Shown: positions 8,441 through 17,795, counted from the stretch's first letter. The stretch is DNA of 51,318 nucleotides from Sediminibacterium magnilacihabitans (GCA_002973575.1 PVEQ01000022.1:1-51318), one strand, 5' to 3'. Notes: generated by a model from the letters alone, not told the origin. Made by a program: numbers and translations.

Positions 8441-10486
8441 TTAATACTTTTTCTTTACCATGGTAAGGATGGTGGCTACACCAACAGCTTCGTCGGTTTC
8501 GTCGAATATCTCTACATACCATTTAACAATTCCTTTGGGGATGTCTTCTTCAGTTTTCTTTTCCTGTGCTGTTTTTTCCTTACAGGTAAAACGCACATGA
8601 ATTTCTGCACCGGGGTAAACCGGTTTGGTAAAGCGCAATTCGTCGATACCATAATTGAGCAATACGGGGTTTTTACGGTAGCTGTCTACGAAAAGTCCGG
8701 CTGCAATGCTCATGATAAGATAACCGTGCGCCACCTGTTTTTCGAACATGGTACCGGTAAAATCGGTGTCTTTGAGGTGGGCATAAAAATGATCGCCGCT
8801 TAGGTTGGCAAAACGGTCGATGTCTTCGGCGGTAATGAGTCTTTTCTCGGTTACCAGCTGATCGCCTACCTGTAGTTCTTCAAAATACAGCTGGAAAGGA
8901 TGAACAGCGGGCGTACGGCCCTTTGCACCGGGTTGGTAAACATGGCTTACAGCAGTGATCATATCGGGTGAACCCTGGATGGCCAGGCGTTGCATATAGT
9001 GTTTTACGCCACGCATACCGCCCATCTCTTCTCCGCCACCGGCCCTGCCCGGACCGCCATGTACTAACAGTGGCAGGGGTGATCCATGTCCTGTGTTTTC
9101 CCTGGCGCAATCGTTATTGAGTATCAACATACGCCCGTGCCAGGTGCCGGCGCCTAACACATATTTCGTTGCCAGGTCCTGGCTGGTGGTAACGATGGTG
9201 CTTACCAGCGAACCTTTACCCAGCTTTGCGAGCGCTACGGCATCATCGATAGATTGACAGGGCATTAGTGTAGATACCGGTCCGAATGCTTCTACTTCAT
9301 GAACTGTCGTGTTATTAAATGGCTGTTCGTTGAGTAGTAATAAAGGGCTCATAAAAGCACCTTTGGTATTGTCGGCATCGATCAGCTCTACACTGTCGAG
9401 CGAGCCATAAATGAGCTGGGAAGAAGCCAGCAGTTTTTGCACCTGTGCTTTTACTTCCTGCCGCTGCGCTTCCCCGGCCAATGATCCCATCCGCACTTTT
9501 TCATTCAGCGGGTTGCCGATGGTAGTTTGTGCAAGCGCTTTTCCCAAAGACAGGTGAACGTCTTCCAGTTTATTTTGCGGAACAAAGATGCGCCGGATGG
9601 CTGTGCATTTTTGTCCGCTCTTGGTGGTCATTTCCCTGCGTACTTCCTTGATGAAAATATCCCACTCGGGCATATCCGGCGTTACATCTTCACCCAATAC
9701 AATACAATTCAGCGAATCGGCTTCCATGGTAAAAGGAACATTGGATGCCAGGATATGCGGATTGGATTTGAGCATCTGTCCCGTGCCGGCCGATCCGGTA
9801 AATGTGATCACATCCTGCTCATTCACGTGATTGAGCAGATCGCCGGCGCTGCCGCAGAGCAATTGCAAAGCGCCATTGGGTAAAATGCCCGATGAGGCGA
9901 TCTCTTTTACTACTGCTTCTGTAAGGAACGAAGTAATAGTGGCTGGTTTTACGATAGCCGGTACACCTGCCAGCAGGTTCACTGCAATTTTTTCGAGCAT
10001 GCCCCAGACCGGGAAATTGAAAGCATTGATGTGTACGGCCACCCCTTCTTTTGGAAGCAGTAAGTGGTGCCCCATGAAAGTATTGGCTTTTCCCAGTGAG
10101 TGATATTCTCCATCGAGGCAATAAGGTTGATCGGGAAATTTGCGGCGGAGTGAAGCGTAAGCAAACAGGTTGCCGATGCCGCCTTCAATATCTACCCAGC
10201 TATCGGCTTTGGTAGCGCCGGTCTGGTAACTCAACTGGTAAAACGAATCGAGATGATTACGCAGGTGCAGCGCCAGTGCGCGCAGCACCAGTCCGCGTTC
10301 GTGGAAAGTCATTTTGCGGAGCGCCGGGTTGCCAACTGTTCTGGCATAGTGCAGCGCGGCGGCCATGTCAATTCCTTTTGTTGTAGCCGATGCTATTTGT
10401 TCGCCGGTAACCGCATTGAACAACGGCTGACCCTCCCCATCGCCGGGTATCCATTTACCCAGGATGTAATTTTCCAATTTTGACAT
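8441..10486 (-). CDS. paaZ: Bifunctional oxepin-CoA hydrolase / aldehyde dehydrogenase PaaZ
   Basis: Cleaves oxepin-CoA and oxidises the resulting semialdehyde in phenylacetate degradation. At 681 aa it has the same length as E. coli PaaZ. The N-terminal aldehyde dehydrogenase shows Glu255 (FTMEADSLN) and catalytic Cys294 (KSGQKCTAIRR). From about residue 525 a MaoC-like hydratase follows with SGDHFYAH (563-570). The paaABCDE ring epoxidase genes are not here, so the pathway must be completed elsewhere or the enzyme serves another ring-opened substrate. An operator-like inverted repeat abuts the start codon. Confidence 0.93.
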   Translation of the reverse strand: MSKLENYILGKWIPGDGEGQPLFNAVTGEQIASATTKGIDMAAALHYARTVGNPALRKMTFHERGLVLRALALHLRNHLDSFYQLSYQTGATKADSWVDIEGGIGNLFAYASLRRKFPDQPYCLDGEYHSLGKANTFMGHHLLLPKEGVAVHINAFNFPVWGMLEKIAVNLLAGVPAIVKPATITSFLTEAVVKEIASSGILPNGALQLLCGSAGDLLNHVNEQDVITFTGSAGTGQMLKSNPHILASNVPFTMEADSLNCIVLGEDVTPDMPEWDIFIKEVRREMTTKSGQKCTAIRRIFVPQNKLEDVHLSLGKALAQTTIGNPLNEKVRMGSLAGEAQRQEVKAQVQKLLASSQLIYGSLDSVELIDADNTKGAFMSPLLLLNEQPFNNTTVHEVEAFGPVSTLMPCQSIDDAVALAKLGKGSLVSTIVTTSQDLATKYVLGAGTWHGRMLILNNDCARENTGHGSPLPLLVHGGPGRAGGGEEMGGMRGVKHYMQRLAIQGSPDMITAVSHVYQPGAKGRTPAVHPFQLYFEELQVGDQLVTEKRLITAEDIDRFANLSGDHFYAHLKDTDFTGTMFEKQVAHGYLIMSIAAGLFVDSYRKNPVLLNYGIDELRFTKPVYPGAEIHVRFTCKEKTAQEKKTEEDIPKGIVKWYVEIFDETDEAVGVATILTMVKKKY

Positions 10487-10521
10487 ACCAATCGTTTAGT
10501 CAGCAAAGCTAACGATTGGTA
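10486..10521. promoter_or_regulatory. Paired inverted repeat at the paaZ start, likely operator
   Basis: TACCAATCGTT (10486-10496) and its exact reverse complement AACGATTGGTA (10511-10521) are separated by 14 bp. The left arm abuts the paaZ ATG, whose first base it includes. Eleven-bp perfect arms at a start codon are unlikely by chance and suit a dimeric regulator, for example a TetR-type PaaR. The regulator is not in the window. Confidence 0.55.
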
Positions 10522-10619
10522 GGTTTTATTGCACTGCTATCAATTTTTAACGGCCCCATTATTTAAAAGAAACCAAACAATTTCTATTCTATATTGCCGA
10601 TTTTAGTACTTAAATACGA

Positions 10620-10883
10620 TTGACAGCTGTTATGAAGAACCTGTTCACCCCCTCTACTTTTACAAAAGAGGGTTGGCTGCAACTGGGACTGGTAGGTGAT
10701 AAGCAGCAAAGCCTGGCAGACTCTTATAGTAACACGGGCAGTATGTATCTTACTTCACTCGTGTTTATTGCCCTGGGTCTTCCTGAAACCGATGAATTTT
10801 GGACGGGACCATTTACCGAATGGACACAACAGAAGGCCTGGTCGGGCAAACCATTCAAGAAGGATTATGCTGTGAAGTATTAG
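10620..10883 (+). pseudogene. C-terminal remnant of a DUF2264 (GH154-type) gene
   Basis: About 87 codons that match only the end of the DUF2264 family: GWLQLGLVGDKQQSLADSYSN, then TGSMYLTSLVFIALGLP and the closing WTQQKAWSGKPF. Full proteins are about 400 aa or more. An in-frame stop (10611-10613) lies just upstream, and no other part of the domain is found in the preceding 130 bp. The only starts are TTG 10620 and ATG 10632. I read it as a 5'-deleted gene at the edge of the GH88 locus, where DUF2264 proteins often occur. Confidence 0.7.
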
Positions 10884-10975
10884 TTGAAATATGTAAGATT
10901 TTCTTTTTATTCTTTTAAAGAATTCGCCTGTCTTTTTGGATGGACTGGCAATTTTGATGTTCATTAAAACTACGA

Positions 10976-12289
10976 ATGCTTATGATCAGTTGTAACTACC
11001 CTTCGAAGGGACGTACTTTTCTTGCGGGAAAGAACTTATTGGGGCTGCTGCTTTTTTTGGCGCCTTTTCTTTCTTCATCACAAACCTCACTTAGGTCACA
11101 GCAGAGCGAAAAGGACTTTGTGACATCTAATTTTCAATTTGCCGGGGCACAATTGAAAAAAACGCTTGCTGAAACAGAGAATGGACCCAAATCTTTTCCA
11201 AGGACTACCGACAGAAACGGAAAATTATTAGGCTCTTCGATGGAAGATTGGACGACCGGCTTTTTTCCCGGCAGCTTGTGGATGACTGCTGACTTTAATA
11301 AAGACACAACATTAGAAAGTGCTGCAATTGCGTGGACAGAAAAACTGGAGCCGCTTAAATTTTATACGAAAAACCACGACCTGGGATTCATGATGTATTG
11401 CAGCTTTGGCAATGCCTACCGTTTAACCAATAACAAAGCATACAAAGAAGTATTGATACAGTCTGCAAAATCACTTTGTACCCGCTACAACCCTGCGGTA
11501 GGCTGTATTAAATCGTGGAATACATTCCGTTCATGGCATGGCAATGCTACTTATAATTTCCCGGTGATCATCGACAATATGATGAACCTGGAGCTCCTGT
11601 TCTTTGCATCTAAAGAAACGGGTGATACCATGTACAGGCATATAGCTGTTTCGCACGCGTTACATACCATGCAGAACCAGATCAGGAGTGATTACAGCTC
11701 ATACCACGTAGTTTGTTATGATTCTCTTTCTTCCAAAGTAGTAGCGCGTGAAACGGCACAAGGATATGCTGATAACTCAACCTGGTCGCGCGGGCAGGCA
11801 TGGGGCATCTATGGCTTTACCATGTGTTACAGGGAAACCAAAGACAAGCGCTTCCTGAAAACAGCTGCAGGCATGGCCGACTGGTATATCAACAATAAAA
11901 ACCTTCCCACTGATAAAATATCCTACTGGGATTTTAATGCAGGAGAACCCGGTTATACGCCCGGTATCAATTCAAAAGCGCTGAAAACACAAACCAATCC
12001 CATTCTGCGCGATGCCTCCGCAGCCGCTATAACAGCATCAGCCCTGCTGGAGCTCAGTCGCTATGTAAATAACAAGAAAGCCGGTGAATACCGCAACATT
12101 GCTTTACAGATAATACATACACTTTCGGGCCCCGATTATAAAGCGGCTCCCGGTACCAACGGAGGTTTTTTGTTGAAACACTGTGTGGGCAGTATTCCCC
12201 ACGGAGCCGAAGCTGATGAGCCGTTGGTATACGCCGATTATTATTATCTTGAGGCATTGAAAAGGTATCACGATTGGTACCTGAAATAA
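10976..12289 (+). CDS. GH88-family unsaturated uronyl hydrolase (first copy)
   Basis: 437-aa secreted enzyme expected to remove 4,5-unsaturated uronic acid from oligosaccharides made by polysaccharide lyases. A hydrophobic signal segment (about 20-36, LLGLLLFLAPFLSSSQ) is followed by an (alpha/alpha)6-barrel. The two GH88 Asp residues are visible: Asp135 in KNHDLGFMMYCSFGN and Asp200 in FPVIIDNMMNLELL, with spacing close to the 61 of characterised enzymes. The ending HCVGSIPHGAEADEPLVYADYYYLEALKRY is family-typical. It is followed after 25 bp by the 730-aa hydrolase. A second paralogue lies at 23473-24690. Confidence 0.92.
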   Translation: MLMISCNYPSKGRTFLAGKNLLGLLLFLAPFLSSSQTSLRSQQSEKDFVTSNFQFAGAQLKKTLAETENGPKSFPRTTDRNGKLLGSSMEDWTTGFFPGSLWMTADFNKDTTLESAAIAWTEKLEPLKFYTKNHDLGFMMYCSFGNAYRLTNNKAYKEVLIQSAKSLCTRYNPAVGCIKSWNTFRSWHGNATYNFPVIIDNMMNLELLFFASKETGDTMYRHIAVSHALHTMQNQIRSDYSSYHVVCYDSLSSKVVARETAQGYADNSTWSRGQAWGIYGFTMCYRETKDKRFLKTAAGMADWYINNKNLPTDKISYWDFNAGEPGYTPGINSKALKTQTNPILRDASAAAITASALLELSRYVNNKKAGEYRNIALQIIHTLSGPDYKAAPGTNGGFLLKHCVGSIPHGAEADEPLVYADYYYLEALKRYHDWYLK

Positions 12290-12314
12290 TCGCTTCATTC
12301 AAATAAAACTGATC

Positions 12315-14507
12315 GTGCGTTTCTTTTATGTTGCCTTATTTGCCATTGCAACCGAATGTGCAGCCGCACAACAATTGGCACAATTACCTGTTTGGACAAA
12401 CAACAGGGAGCAAAGCAACCAGACCGATTGGTTGGTGCACCCTGTTCAGGAAAAAGCAACTGTTTATAATAGTCCGGATCGGCGGGATTTGATTTTGTAT
12501 AATGGTCTTGTAAAAAGAACGTTCAGACTCAATCCCGGTATTGCGTGTACCGGATACAAGAATATGACTACTGGTCAGGAACTGATTAGGGCCGTTTCGC
12601 CGGAAGCACGTATTACGATCAATGGAAAAGAATATCCGGTTGGTGGATTAACCGGTCAAGAAGAAAAAGCATACCTCCTGCCTGCCTGGGTAGATGATTT
12701 TAAACGGGGTGAGCGTGGTTTCGTGTTTCAACGGTTCGTCATCAGCAAACTAATTCCCTTCCTGGCATGGAAGCCTACCACCTGGGCAATGAATACAAAG
12801 CAGCCGACAGGGGTGATGGTGAGTTTCTATTATGAATCAACACTACCGGCTTTAAAAGATATTCATGTAACAGTGAATTATGAATTGTATGATGGCCTTC
12901 CGCTGATGGTGAAATGGCTTTCCATAGAAAATAAGAGTAATGCCCCGTTGAAGATAGATCGTGTAGTGAATGAAATACTGGCAACACCCGAAGAAGAAAG
13001 CGCGGTAGTAGGCAGTGCAGAAAGAATGAAAAAGCAGCAAGGCATTTATGTTGAAACCAATTATGCTTTCAATAATGCCATGCGTTACGATCTGAGCGAT
13101 CAAACCCTTCACTGGAAAACAGACCGATCCTACACTTCGCAGGTGAATTATGATTATCAAACGCCCTGTGTGCTGGAAGTTTATCCTGATAAGGCTCCGG
13201 GTATTGAATTAGAACCGGGAGCAGCGCTGCATTCTGTACGTTCTTACGAATTGTTGATGGATGGATACGACAGGGAAAGAAGAGGACTTGCTGTTCGCAG
13301 GATGTACAGTACAATAGCTCCGTGGACAACAGCCAATCCCATTTTCATGCACCTGGTGAGTAAGAACGATGAACAGGTACGTACAGCCATCGATCAATGC
13401 GCTGCTACCGGTTATGAAGCAGTGATATTGAGCTTCGGCAGTCATTTGAATATGGAAGACTCTTCAGCAGAGAATATCCGCCGATGGAAAACGCTGACAG
13501 CGTATGCGCATGAAAAGCATATAAAGATCGGTGGTTATTCCCTGTTCAGTTCGCGGCGTATCAGTGATGAAGACGATGTAGTAGATCCTAAAACCGGCAA
13601 GCCTGGCGGCGCTTTCTTCGGAAATGCACCATGTTTCGGAAGCAAATGGGGATTGGCTTACCGCGATAAGATCAAATATTTTTTCACGCAAACGGGTTTT
13701 GATATTTGGGAGAACGATGGACCCTACCCGGGCGATGTATGCGCTTCTACTTCACATCCGGGACACAAGGGGCTCGACGATTCACAGTGGCGGCAAATGG
13801 AAATACAAAAAGAATTGTATCACTGGTTGAATACAAGAGGTGTTTACATCAATGCGCCTGACTGGTATTTCCTGGACGGTACCAATAAAATAGGTATTGG
13901 CTACAGGGAAGTAAATTTTTCTTTGCCAAGAGATCACCAGAAATTATTGAACAGGCAAAATATATTCGATGGCACCTGGGAAAAGACAGGCTCAATGAGC
14001 TGGGGCTTTGTGCCTCTCACAAAATACCAGGGCGGTGGCCCCGAAGCTATGCTGGAGCCGCTGAGTGAGCACCTGAAAGATTATGAACAACTCATGATGC
14101 AATACTATGGCGCCGGTGTACAGGCTTGTTACCGGGGGCCACGTTTATATGATACAGATACTACCAGGCGCGTGGTTGCAGAGGTAATCAACTGGTACAA
14201 AAAATACCGCGCTATACTCAACAGCGATATCATTCACCTGCGGCGTGCAGATGGGCGTGATTGGGATGGGTTGTTGCATGTGAATCCGCGACTAAAAGAA
14301 AAAGGATTGCTGATCTTATACAATCCTACCAAAAAGATTATCTCCCAAACCATTCGTGTGCCCTTGTATTATACGGGACTTACCAAGACTGCCAGTATAA
14401 GAGAAAAAGAAGGAGCAGCTGGTACTTATGTGCTGAACAGGAATTATGAAGTAACATTGAAGGTTCGCCTGGAGCCCGAATCCTATTCCTGGTGGGTTAT
14501 CGAGTAA
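12315..14507 (+). CDS. Secreted glycoside hydrolase-like protein, family not assigned
   Basis: 730-aa protein with a GTG start (no better ATG) and a signal peptide ending near CAAAQQ. The N-terminal half is beta-rich (galactose-mutarotase-like or supersandwich). The middle looks like a TIM barrel of the alpha-galactosidase clan: YEAVILSFGSHLNMED, then GFDIWENDGPYPGDVC around residues 462-477. There Asp463 sits at the end of a strand as a possible nucleophile, with Glu466 and Asp468 nearby. A C-terminal beta domain follows. I cannot name a CAZy family with certainty. The position behind GH88 suggests an exo-glycosidase for the same glycan. Confidence 0.7.
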   Translation: MRFFYVALFAIATECAAAQQLAQLPVWTNNREQSNQTDWLVHPVQEKATVYNSPDRRDLILYNGLVKRTFRLNPGIACTGYKNMTTGQELIRAVSPEARITINGKEYPVGGLTGQEEKAYLLPAWVDDFKRGERGFVFQRFVISKLIPFLAWKPTTWAMNTKQPTGVMVSFYYESTLPALKDIHVTVNYELYDGLPLMVKWLSIENKSNAPLKIDRVVNEILATPEEESAVVGSAERMKKQQGIYVETNYAFNNAMRYDLSDQTLHWKTDRSYTSQVNYDYQTPCVLEVYPDKAPGIELEPGAALHSVRSYELLMDGYDRERRGLAVRRMYSTIAPWTTANPIFMHLVSKNDEQVRTAIDQCAATGYEAVILSFGSHLNMEDSSAENIRRWKTLTAYAHEKHIKIGGYSLFSSRRISDEDDVVDPKTGKPGGAFFGNAPCFGSKWGLAYRDKIKYFFTQTGFDIWENDGPYPGDVCASTSHPGHKGLDDSQWRQMEIQKELYHWLNTRGVYINAPDWYFLDGTNKIGIGYREVNFSLPRDHQKLLNRQNIFDGTWEKTGSMSWGFVPLTKYQGGGPEAMLEPLSEHLKDYEQLMMQYYGAGVQACYRGPRLYDTDTTRRVVAEVINWYKKYRAILNSDIIHLRRADGRDWDGLLHVNPRLKEKGLLILYNPTKKIISQTIRVPLYYTGLTKTASIREKEGAAGTYVLNRNYEVTLKVRLEPESYSWWVIE

Positions 14508-14537
14508 GGAAAAAGTTGTATTTTACTGTTTCAATGA

Positions 14538-14846
14538 ATGGATAGTATGGATCGGCCGGCATACGATATCAGGCACAATGAAAAGAACATGCGTTTCGAA
14601 ATTACCGAGAATGGAGAAACAGCCTATCTTGAATATCGTTATTATCACGATGATATTGCATTCATGCATACCGAAGTGCCTGCTGCACTGGAAGGGAAAG
14701 GAATAGCGTCTGCCCTGGCAGTATATGCATTTGCTTATGCCAAAGAACACCAAAAACTGGTGATGGTATATTGCCCCTTTGTTGCAGGATATTTAAAGAA
14801 GCACCCGGAGTACAAAGCGCAACTCGACCCTAAGTTCATACACTAG
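14538..14846 (+). CDS. Small GNAT-family N-acetyltransferase (YjdJ type)
   Basis: 102-aa protein of the short GNAT branch. The acetyl-CoA motif is HTEVPAALEGKGIASALAVYAFAYAKEH (about 49-76), and the CPFVAGYLKKHPEY segment near the end is typical of this group. Members are compact, and their substrates are mostly unknown. The translated start could be ATG 14538 or 14547. It is followed after 3 bp by the TMEM175-like gene. Confidence 0.85.
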   Translation: MDSMDRPAYDIRHNEKNMRFEITENGETAYLEYRYYHDDIAFMHTEVPAALEGKGIASALAVYAFAYAKEHQKLVMVYCPFVAGYLKKHPEYKAQLDPKFIH

Positions 14847-14849
14847 TAT

Positions 14850-15425
14850 ATGATCAAAAACAGACTAGAGGCATTCAGCGATGGGGTCATGGCCATCATC
14901 ATCACCATCATGGTACTGGAAATGAAGATTCCGCATGGCGATGATCTTTCCGTGCTGAAACCGGTATTGCCCATTTTCATCAGTTATATCGTGAGCTTTA
15001 TTTATGTAGGGATTTATTGGAACAACCACCACCATATGATGCACGTGGTGTCTAAAGTTAACGGCAGGGTACTGTTGGCCAACCTGCATTTGCTGTTCTG
15101 GATATCCCTGTTCCCTTTTACTTCTGCATGGATTGGTGAGAATCATTTTTCTACCTGGCCGGTTGCATTGTATGGGTTTGTATTGTTCATGGCTTCGATG
15201 GCCTGGTATATTCTTGCCAGGATACTGATGAAATTACACGGAACAGATTCGGCCATTACGCATGCGTATGGACAGGATTGGAAAGGAAAACTCTCTTCGG
15301 CTGTTTACCTGATAGCCATTTTCATTGCCTTTTATATACCCATCATCAGCTTTCTACTTTATTGCCTGGTGGCCGCCGTTTGGATATTACCCGATTACCG
15401 GATCGAAAGATTATCGAAAGACTAA
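14850..15425 (+). CDS. TMEM175/DUF1211-family membrane protein
   Basis: 191-aa integral membrane protein with about six hydrophobic segments. The N-terminal motif RLEAFSDGVMAIIITIMVLEM carries the FSDG signature of TMEM175-type potassium channels, and the NNHHHMMH stretch after the third helix is usual. Bacterial relatives conduct K+ as tetramers. The start lies 3 bp after the GNAT gene, so co-translation is likely. Confidence 0.88.
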   Translation: MIKNRLEAFSDGVMAIIITIMVLEMKIPHGDDLSVLKPVLPIFISYIVSFIYVGIYWNNHHHMMHVVSKVNGRVLLANLHLLFWISLFPFTSAWIGENHFSTWPVALYGFVLFMASMAWYILARILMKLHGTDSAITHAYGQDWKGKLSSAVYLIAIFIAFYIPIISFLLYCLVAAVWILPDYRIERLSKD

Positions 15426-15488
15426 TCCGTTACCATCAGCCAATAATTTACCAACCAGTAGGTTGCTGAAACAGACCTGCATCATTGT

Positions 15489-15513
15489 ATTATGATAATG
15501 ATCGTATCATAAT
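15489..15513. promoter_or_regulatory. Palindrome, likely activator-binding site
   Basis: ATTATGATA (15489-15497) and TATCATAAT (15505-15513) form a perfect 9-bp dyad with a 7-bp spacer. It lies about 105-130 bp upstream of the sigma-54 element, the usual place for enhancer-binding protein sites. The NtrC-type regulator encoded at 17796-19151 is the natural candidate to bind it. Confidence 0.5.
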
Positions 15514-15619
15514 GATAGTGCTTTCTCTTCCTATTTTTTCCGCATTAAATTTCTTTAATGCTGTAAAACCCTTTGCTGGTAATTTTTATGATATAAAAAA
15601 ATATATATAGATAACCTGC

Positions 15620-15635
15620 TGGCATAACATTGGCA
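15620..15635 (+). promoter_or_regulatory. Sigma-54 promoter (-24/-12)
   Basis: TGGCATAACATTGGCA matches the consensus TGGCACGNNNNTTGCW, with the invariant GG (15621-15622) and GC (15633-15634) exactly 10 bp apart. It faces the porin gene. An NtrC-class activator is encoded two genes downstream. Confidence 0.65.
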
Positions 15636-15751
15636 TTTCCTGAAATGACATAGATGACCGGTTTTATTATGTTCCTGTAAGGCTGTTCAAACCTTACAGC
15701 GGCTAACGATTTGCTTGTATCAACAAACAATAAAATTTAAACCATACTAAC

Positions 15752-17179
15752 ATGATCCGTAGCATTACCCTTAGAACGGTTTTATTAACTGCATTGGCAC
15801 TTTGTTTTATGTTGTCTGATATACAGGCTCAAAAAGCAACCGATGGTATCAATAATAACCCTGCCGATTCCCTTAACTCATCCACCAACCCTGCAGCGCC
15901 GGGAGACCCATTTGGTTTTGCTGATTTTTCCTGGGTGAATGGTAATAACCGCCAGGCTTCCAAGATTATCGACAATAAATATTTTACCGGCGACTTCACG
16001 TTCGACATGAATTATACCTATTCGAACAGGCATCCGATCGATAATACAGTGCTGGGCTCCACGGCCTTATCCAGGAATGAAGAATTCACGGTATCATTTG
16101 TAGGCGTAGGAGGCGATTTTCATTATAAGAATGTAAGAGGAAGGATCATGACCCAGTTTGGAACGCGCTCAACGGTTGTTCCACGGAATGATTACAGCGG
16201 TTACAGGGGTATGTACGACTTGCCCGATGCATACAGGTATCTCAGCGAAGCTTATGGCGGTTATCATTTTGATAAATGGCATGGTATCAACGTAGATATG
16301 GGAATATTCATGTCTTATATCGGCATGTTCTCTTATAACAATTTTGAGAACTGGAGTTACCAACCCTCTTATACTTCTGATAATACGCCCTGGTTCTTCA
16401 ATGGCATACGGGTGCAGATGTTTCCGAGCGTTAAAACAAAAGTTGAATTATGGCTGATCAATGGATGGCAATCTTATGGCAAGTTCAACAAAATGCCCGG
16501 CCTCGGATTCTCTTATTTGCACAGACCCAATGGCAAAGTTTCTTTTATCTCCAATAACTATTTCGGAACGGATGTAGCAGGTATGCCCCATGTAAAGCGG
16601 ATACATACCGATAATACATTCCAGCATATGTATTATAACAACCCTAAGGCATCTGGTATTAAAAGAGCAGCGTTCACTGTTACAGGAGATTTCGGTTTTC
16701 AATGGGGCAGTGATGAAGGCACTACGTTTACGCCTTTCGGAGATACTACTGCTTCCAACTTCATCAGTGGAATGGTATATAACAGGATTTGGTTTGGTAA
16801 GGATATGAAATGGGGATGGACCATCGGAGGCGGATTCCTGCATAATCCCAGCAGATACCTGGCGTTGGTGCCTCCCGGACAAGCCACTGATAAATTTGTT
16901 GCAGATGCTGTTCCCGGCGCTAAAATGGATGGATGGGATGGTTCAACCTGTCTTGATTACAATCCCAATGACTTTTTAACGATCAGACTGGAACTGGTGC
17001 ACCGTTTTATGAACATCCCCTATTTCAATGGACCTGGCGGTGTTACCGGCCAAAATGGTTACCAAACGAACCCTGCATTAACGTTTAATCCTAATTCATA
17101 TATATCCAATACGGGCTGGACGCCCGACCTGGTTAAATCAGAGACCAGGGGAATATTGGCATTGATTGTAAGATTTTAA
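15752..17179 (+). CDS. Outer membrane beta-barrel porin (bbp2/OmpL-like)
   Basis: 475-aa outer membrane protein with a signal peptide (MIRSITLRTVLLTALALCFML, cleaved near IQAQ). The mature part is a long series of amphipathic strands rich in Tyr, Phe, Asn and Gly. Segments such as FTGDFTFDMNYTY, VDMGIFMSYIGMFSY and the ending LALIVRF fit the putative porin-2 family. The substrate is unknown. It sits behind the sigma-54 promoter and is followed after 21 bp by a secreted protein. Confidence 0.82.
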   Translation: MIRSITLRTVLLTALALCFMLSDIQAQKATDGINNNPADSLNSSTNPAAPGDPFGFADFSWVNGNNRQASKIIDNKYFTGDFTFDMNYTYSNRHPIDNTVLGSTALSRNEEFTVSFVGVGGDFHYKNVRGRIMTQFGTRSTVVPRNDYSGYRGMYDLPDAYRYLSEAYGGYHFDKWHGINVDMGIFMSYIGMFSYNNFENWSYQPSYTSDNTPWFFNGIRVQMFPSVKTKVELWLINGWQSYGKFNKMPGLGFSYLHRPNGKVSFISNNYFGTDVAGMPHVKRIHTDNTFQHMYYNNPKASGIKRAAFTVTGDFGFQWGSDEGTTFTPFGDTTASNFISGMVYNRIWFGKDMKWGWTIGGGFLHNPSRYLALVPPGQATDKFVADAVPGAKMDGWDGSTCLDYNPNDFLTIRLELVHRFMNIPYFNGPGGVTGQNGYQTNPALTFNPNSYISNTGWTPDLVKSETRGILALIVRF

Positions 17180-17200
17180 TCACTTTAAAAATACAAAGCC

Positions 17201-17785
17201 ATGAAAACAATTAAATTATTACTGCTGCTTTGGATAGCAACAGTAAATATGGCAACAGCAGCATCCCAATCGGCTACCGGTAAAAAGGGAGTCTATCTTT
17301 CCCTGGAAGATTTTATCGGCCACCATGTTTCTTATGAAGGAAGTAAGAAGATCATCCTGAACAGGTTTTCAGGTGCTTCCAATATCAGGATCATTGAAAA
17401 TGATCAGGCGATAAAACTTGAAAAAGATAAACTGTTCGGATATAGAGATAGTGATGGTCAGGACTTCCGCTTCTTCCATAACGAAGGGTATAAGATCATT
17501 GATCATGCAGGGCTGTTTATTTACACAGCTTATGCATCTTCAAGCGTGGAGAAAGGTAAAGGATGGGTAAAAAAAGACAGCTATTATTTCAGTGCCGGAG
17601 GAAACGGAACAATTTACCCGTTGACTATTGAAAACCTGAAAAAAGCTTTTCCGGAGAACCTCAAATTTCACGACTTGCTCGATGGCTTGAAATCAGAGGC
17701 GGATCTTGCCGGTTATGATGAATACAGGAAGATGGTAAAGGTCAATTATTTATATAAAATGTCTGTGAAAGCGCCTATTGAATAA
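17201..17785 (+). CDS. Conserved secreted protein of unknown function
   Basis: 194-aa protein with a signal peptide (MKTIKLLLLLWIATVNMATA). I recognise the general pattern of a Bacteroidota family: GVYLSLEDFIGH, then a GYRDSDGQDFRFFHNEGYKIIDHAGLFIYT core. I know no function for it. The 21-bp gap to the porin and the 10-bp gap to the sigma-54 regulator suggest a three-gene unit. Confidence 0.75.
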   Translation: MKTIKLLLLLWIATVNMATAASQSATGKKGVYLSLEDFIGHHVSYEGSKKIILNRFSGASNIRIIENDQAIKLEKDKLFGYRDSDGQDFRFFHNEGYKIIDHAGLFIYTAYASSSVEKGKGWVKKDSYYFSAGGNGTIYPLTIENLKKAFPENLKFHDLLDGLKSEADLAGYDEYRKMVKVNYLYKMSVKAPIE

Positions 17786-17795
17786 TTAAGATCCC

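Larger units (their letters stand above)
15426..15751 (+). promoter_or_regulatory. 326-bp regulatory region before the porin gene
   Basis: No gene is seen in this stretch. It holds an upstream palindrome (15489-15513), AT-rich DNA (15590-15612) and a sigma-54 -24/-12 element (15620-15635), described separately. The leader from the expected start (about 15646) to the porin ATG is about 106 nt. Confidence 0.6.
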
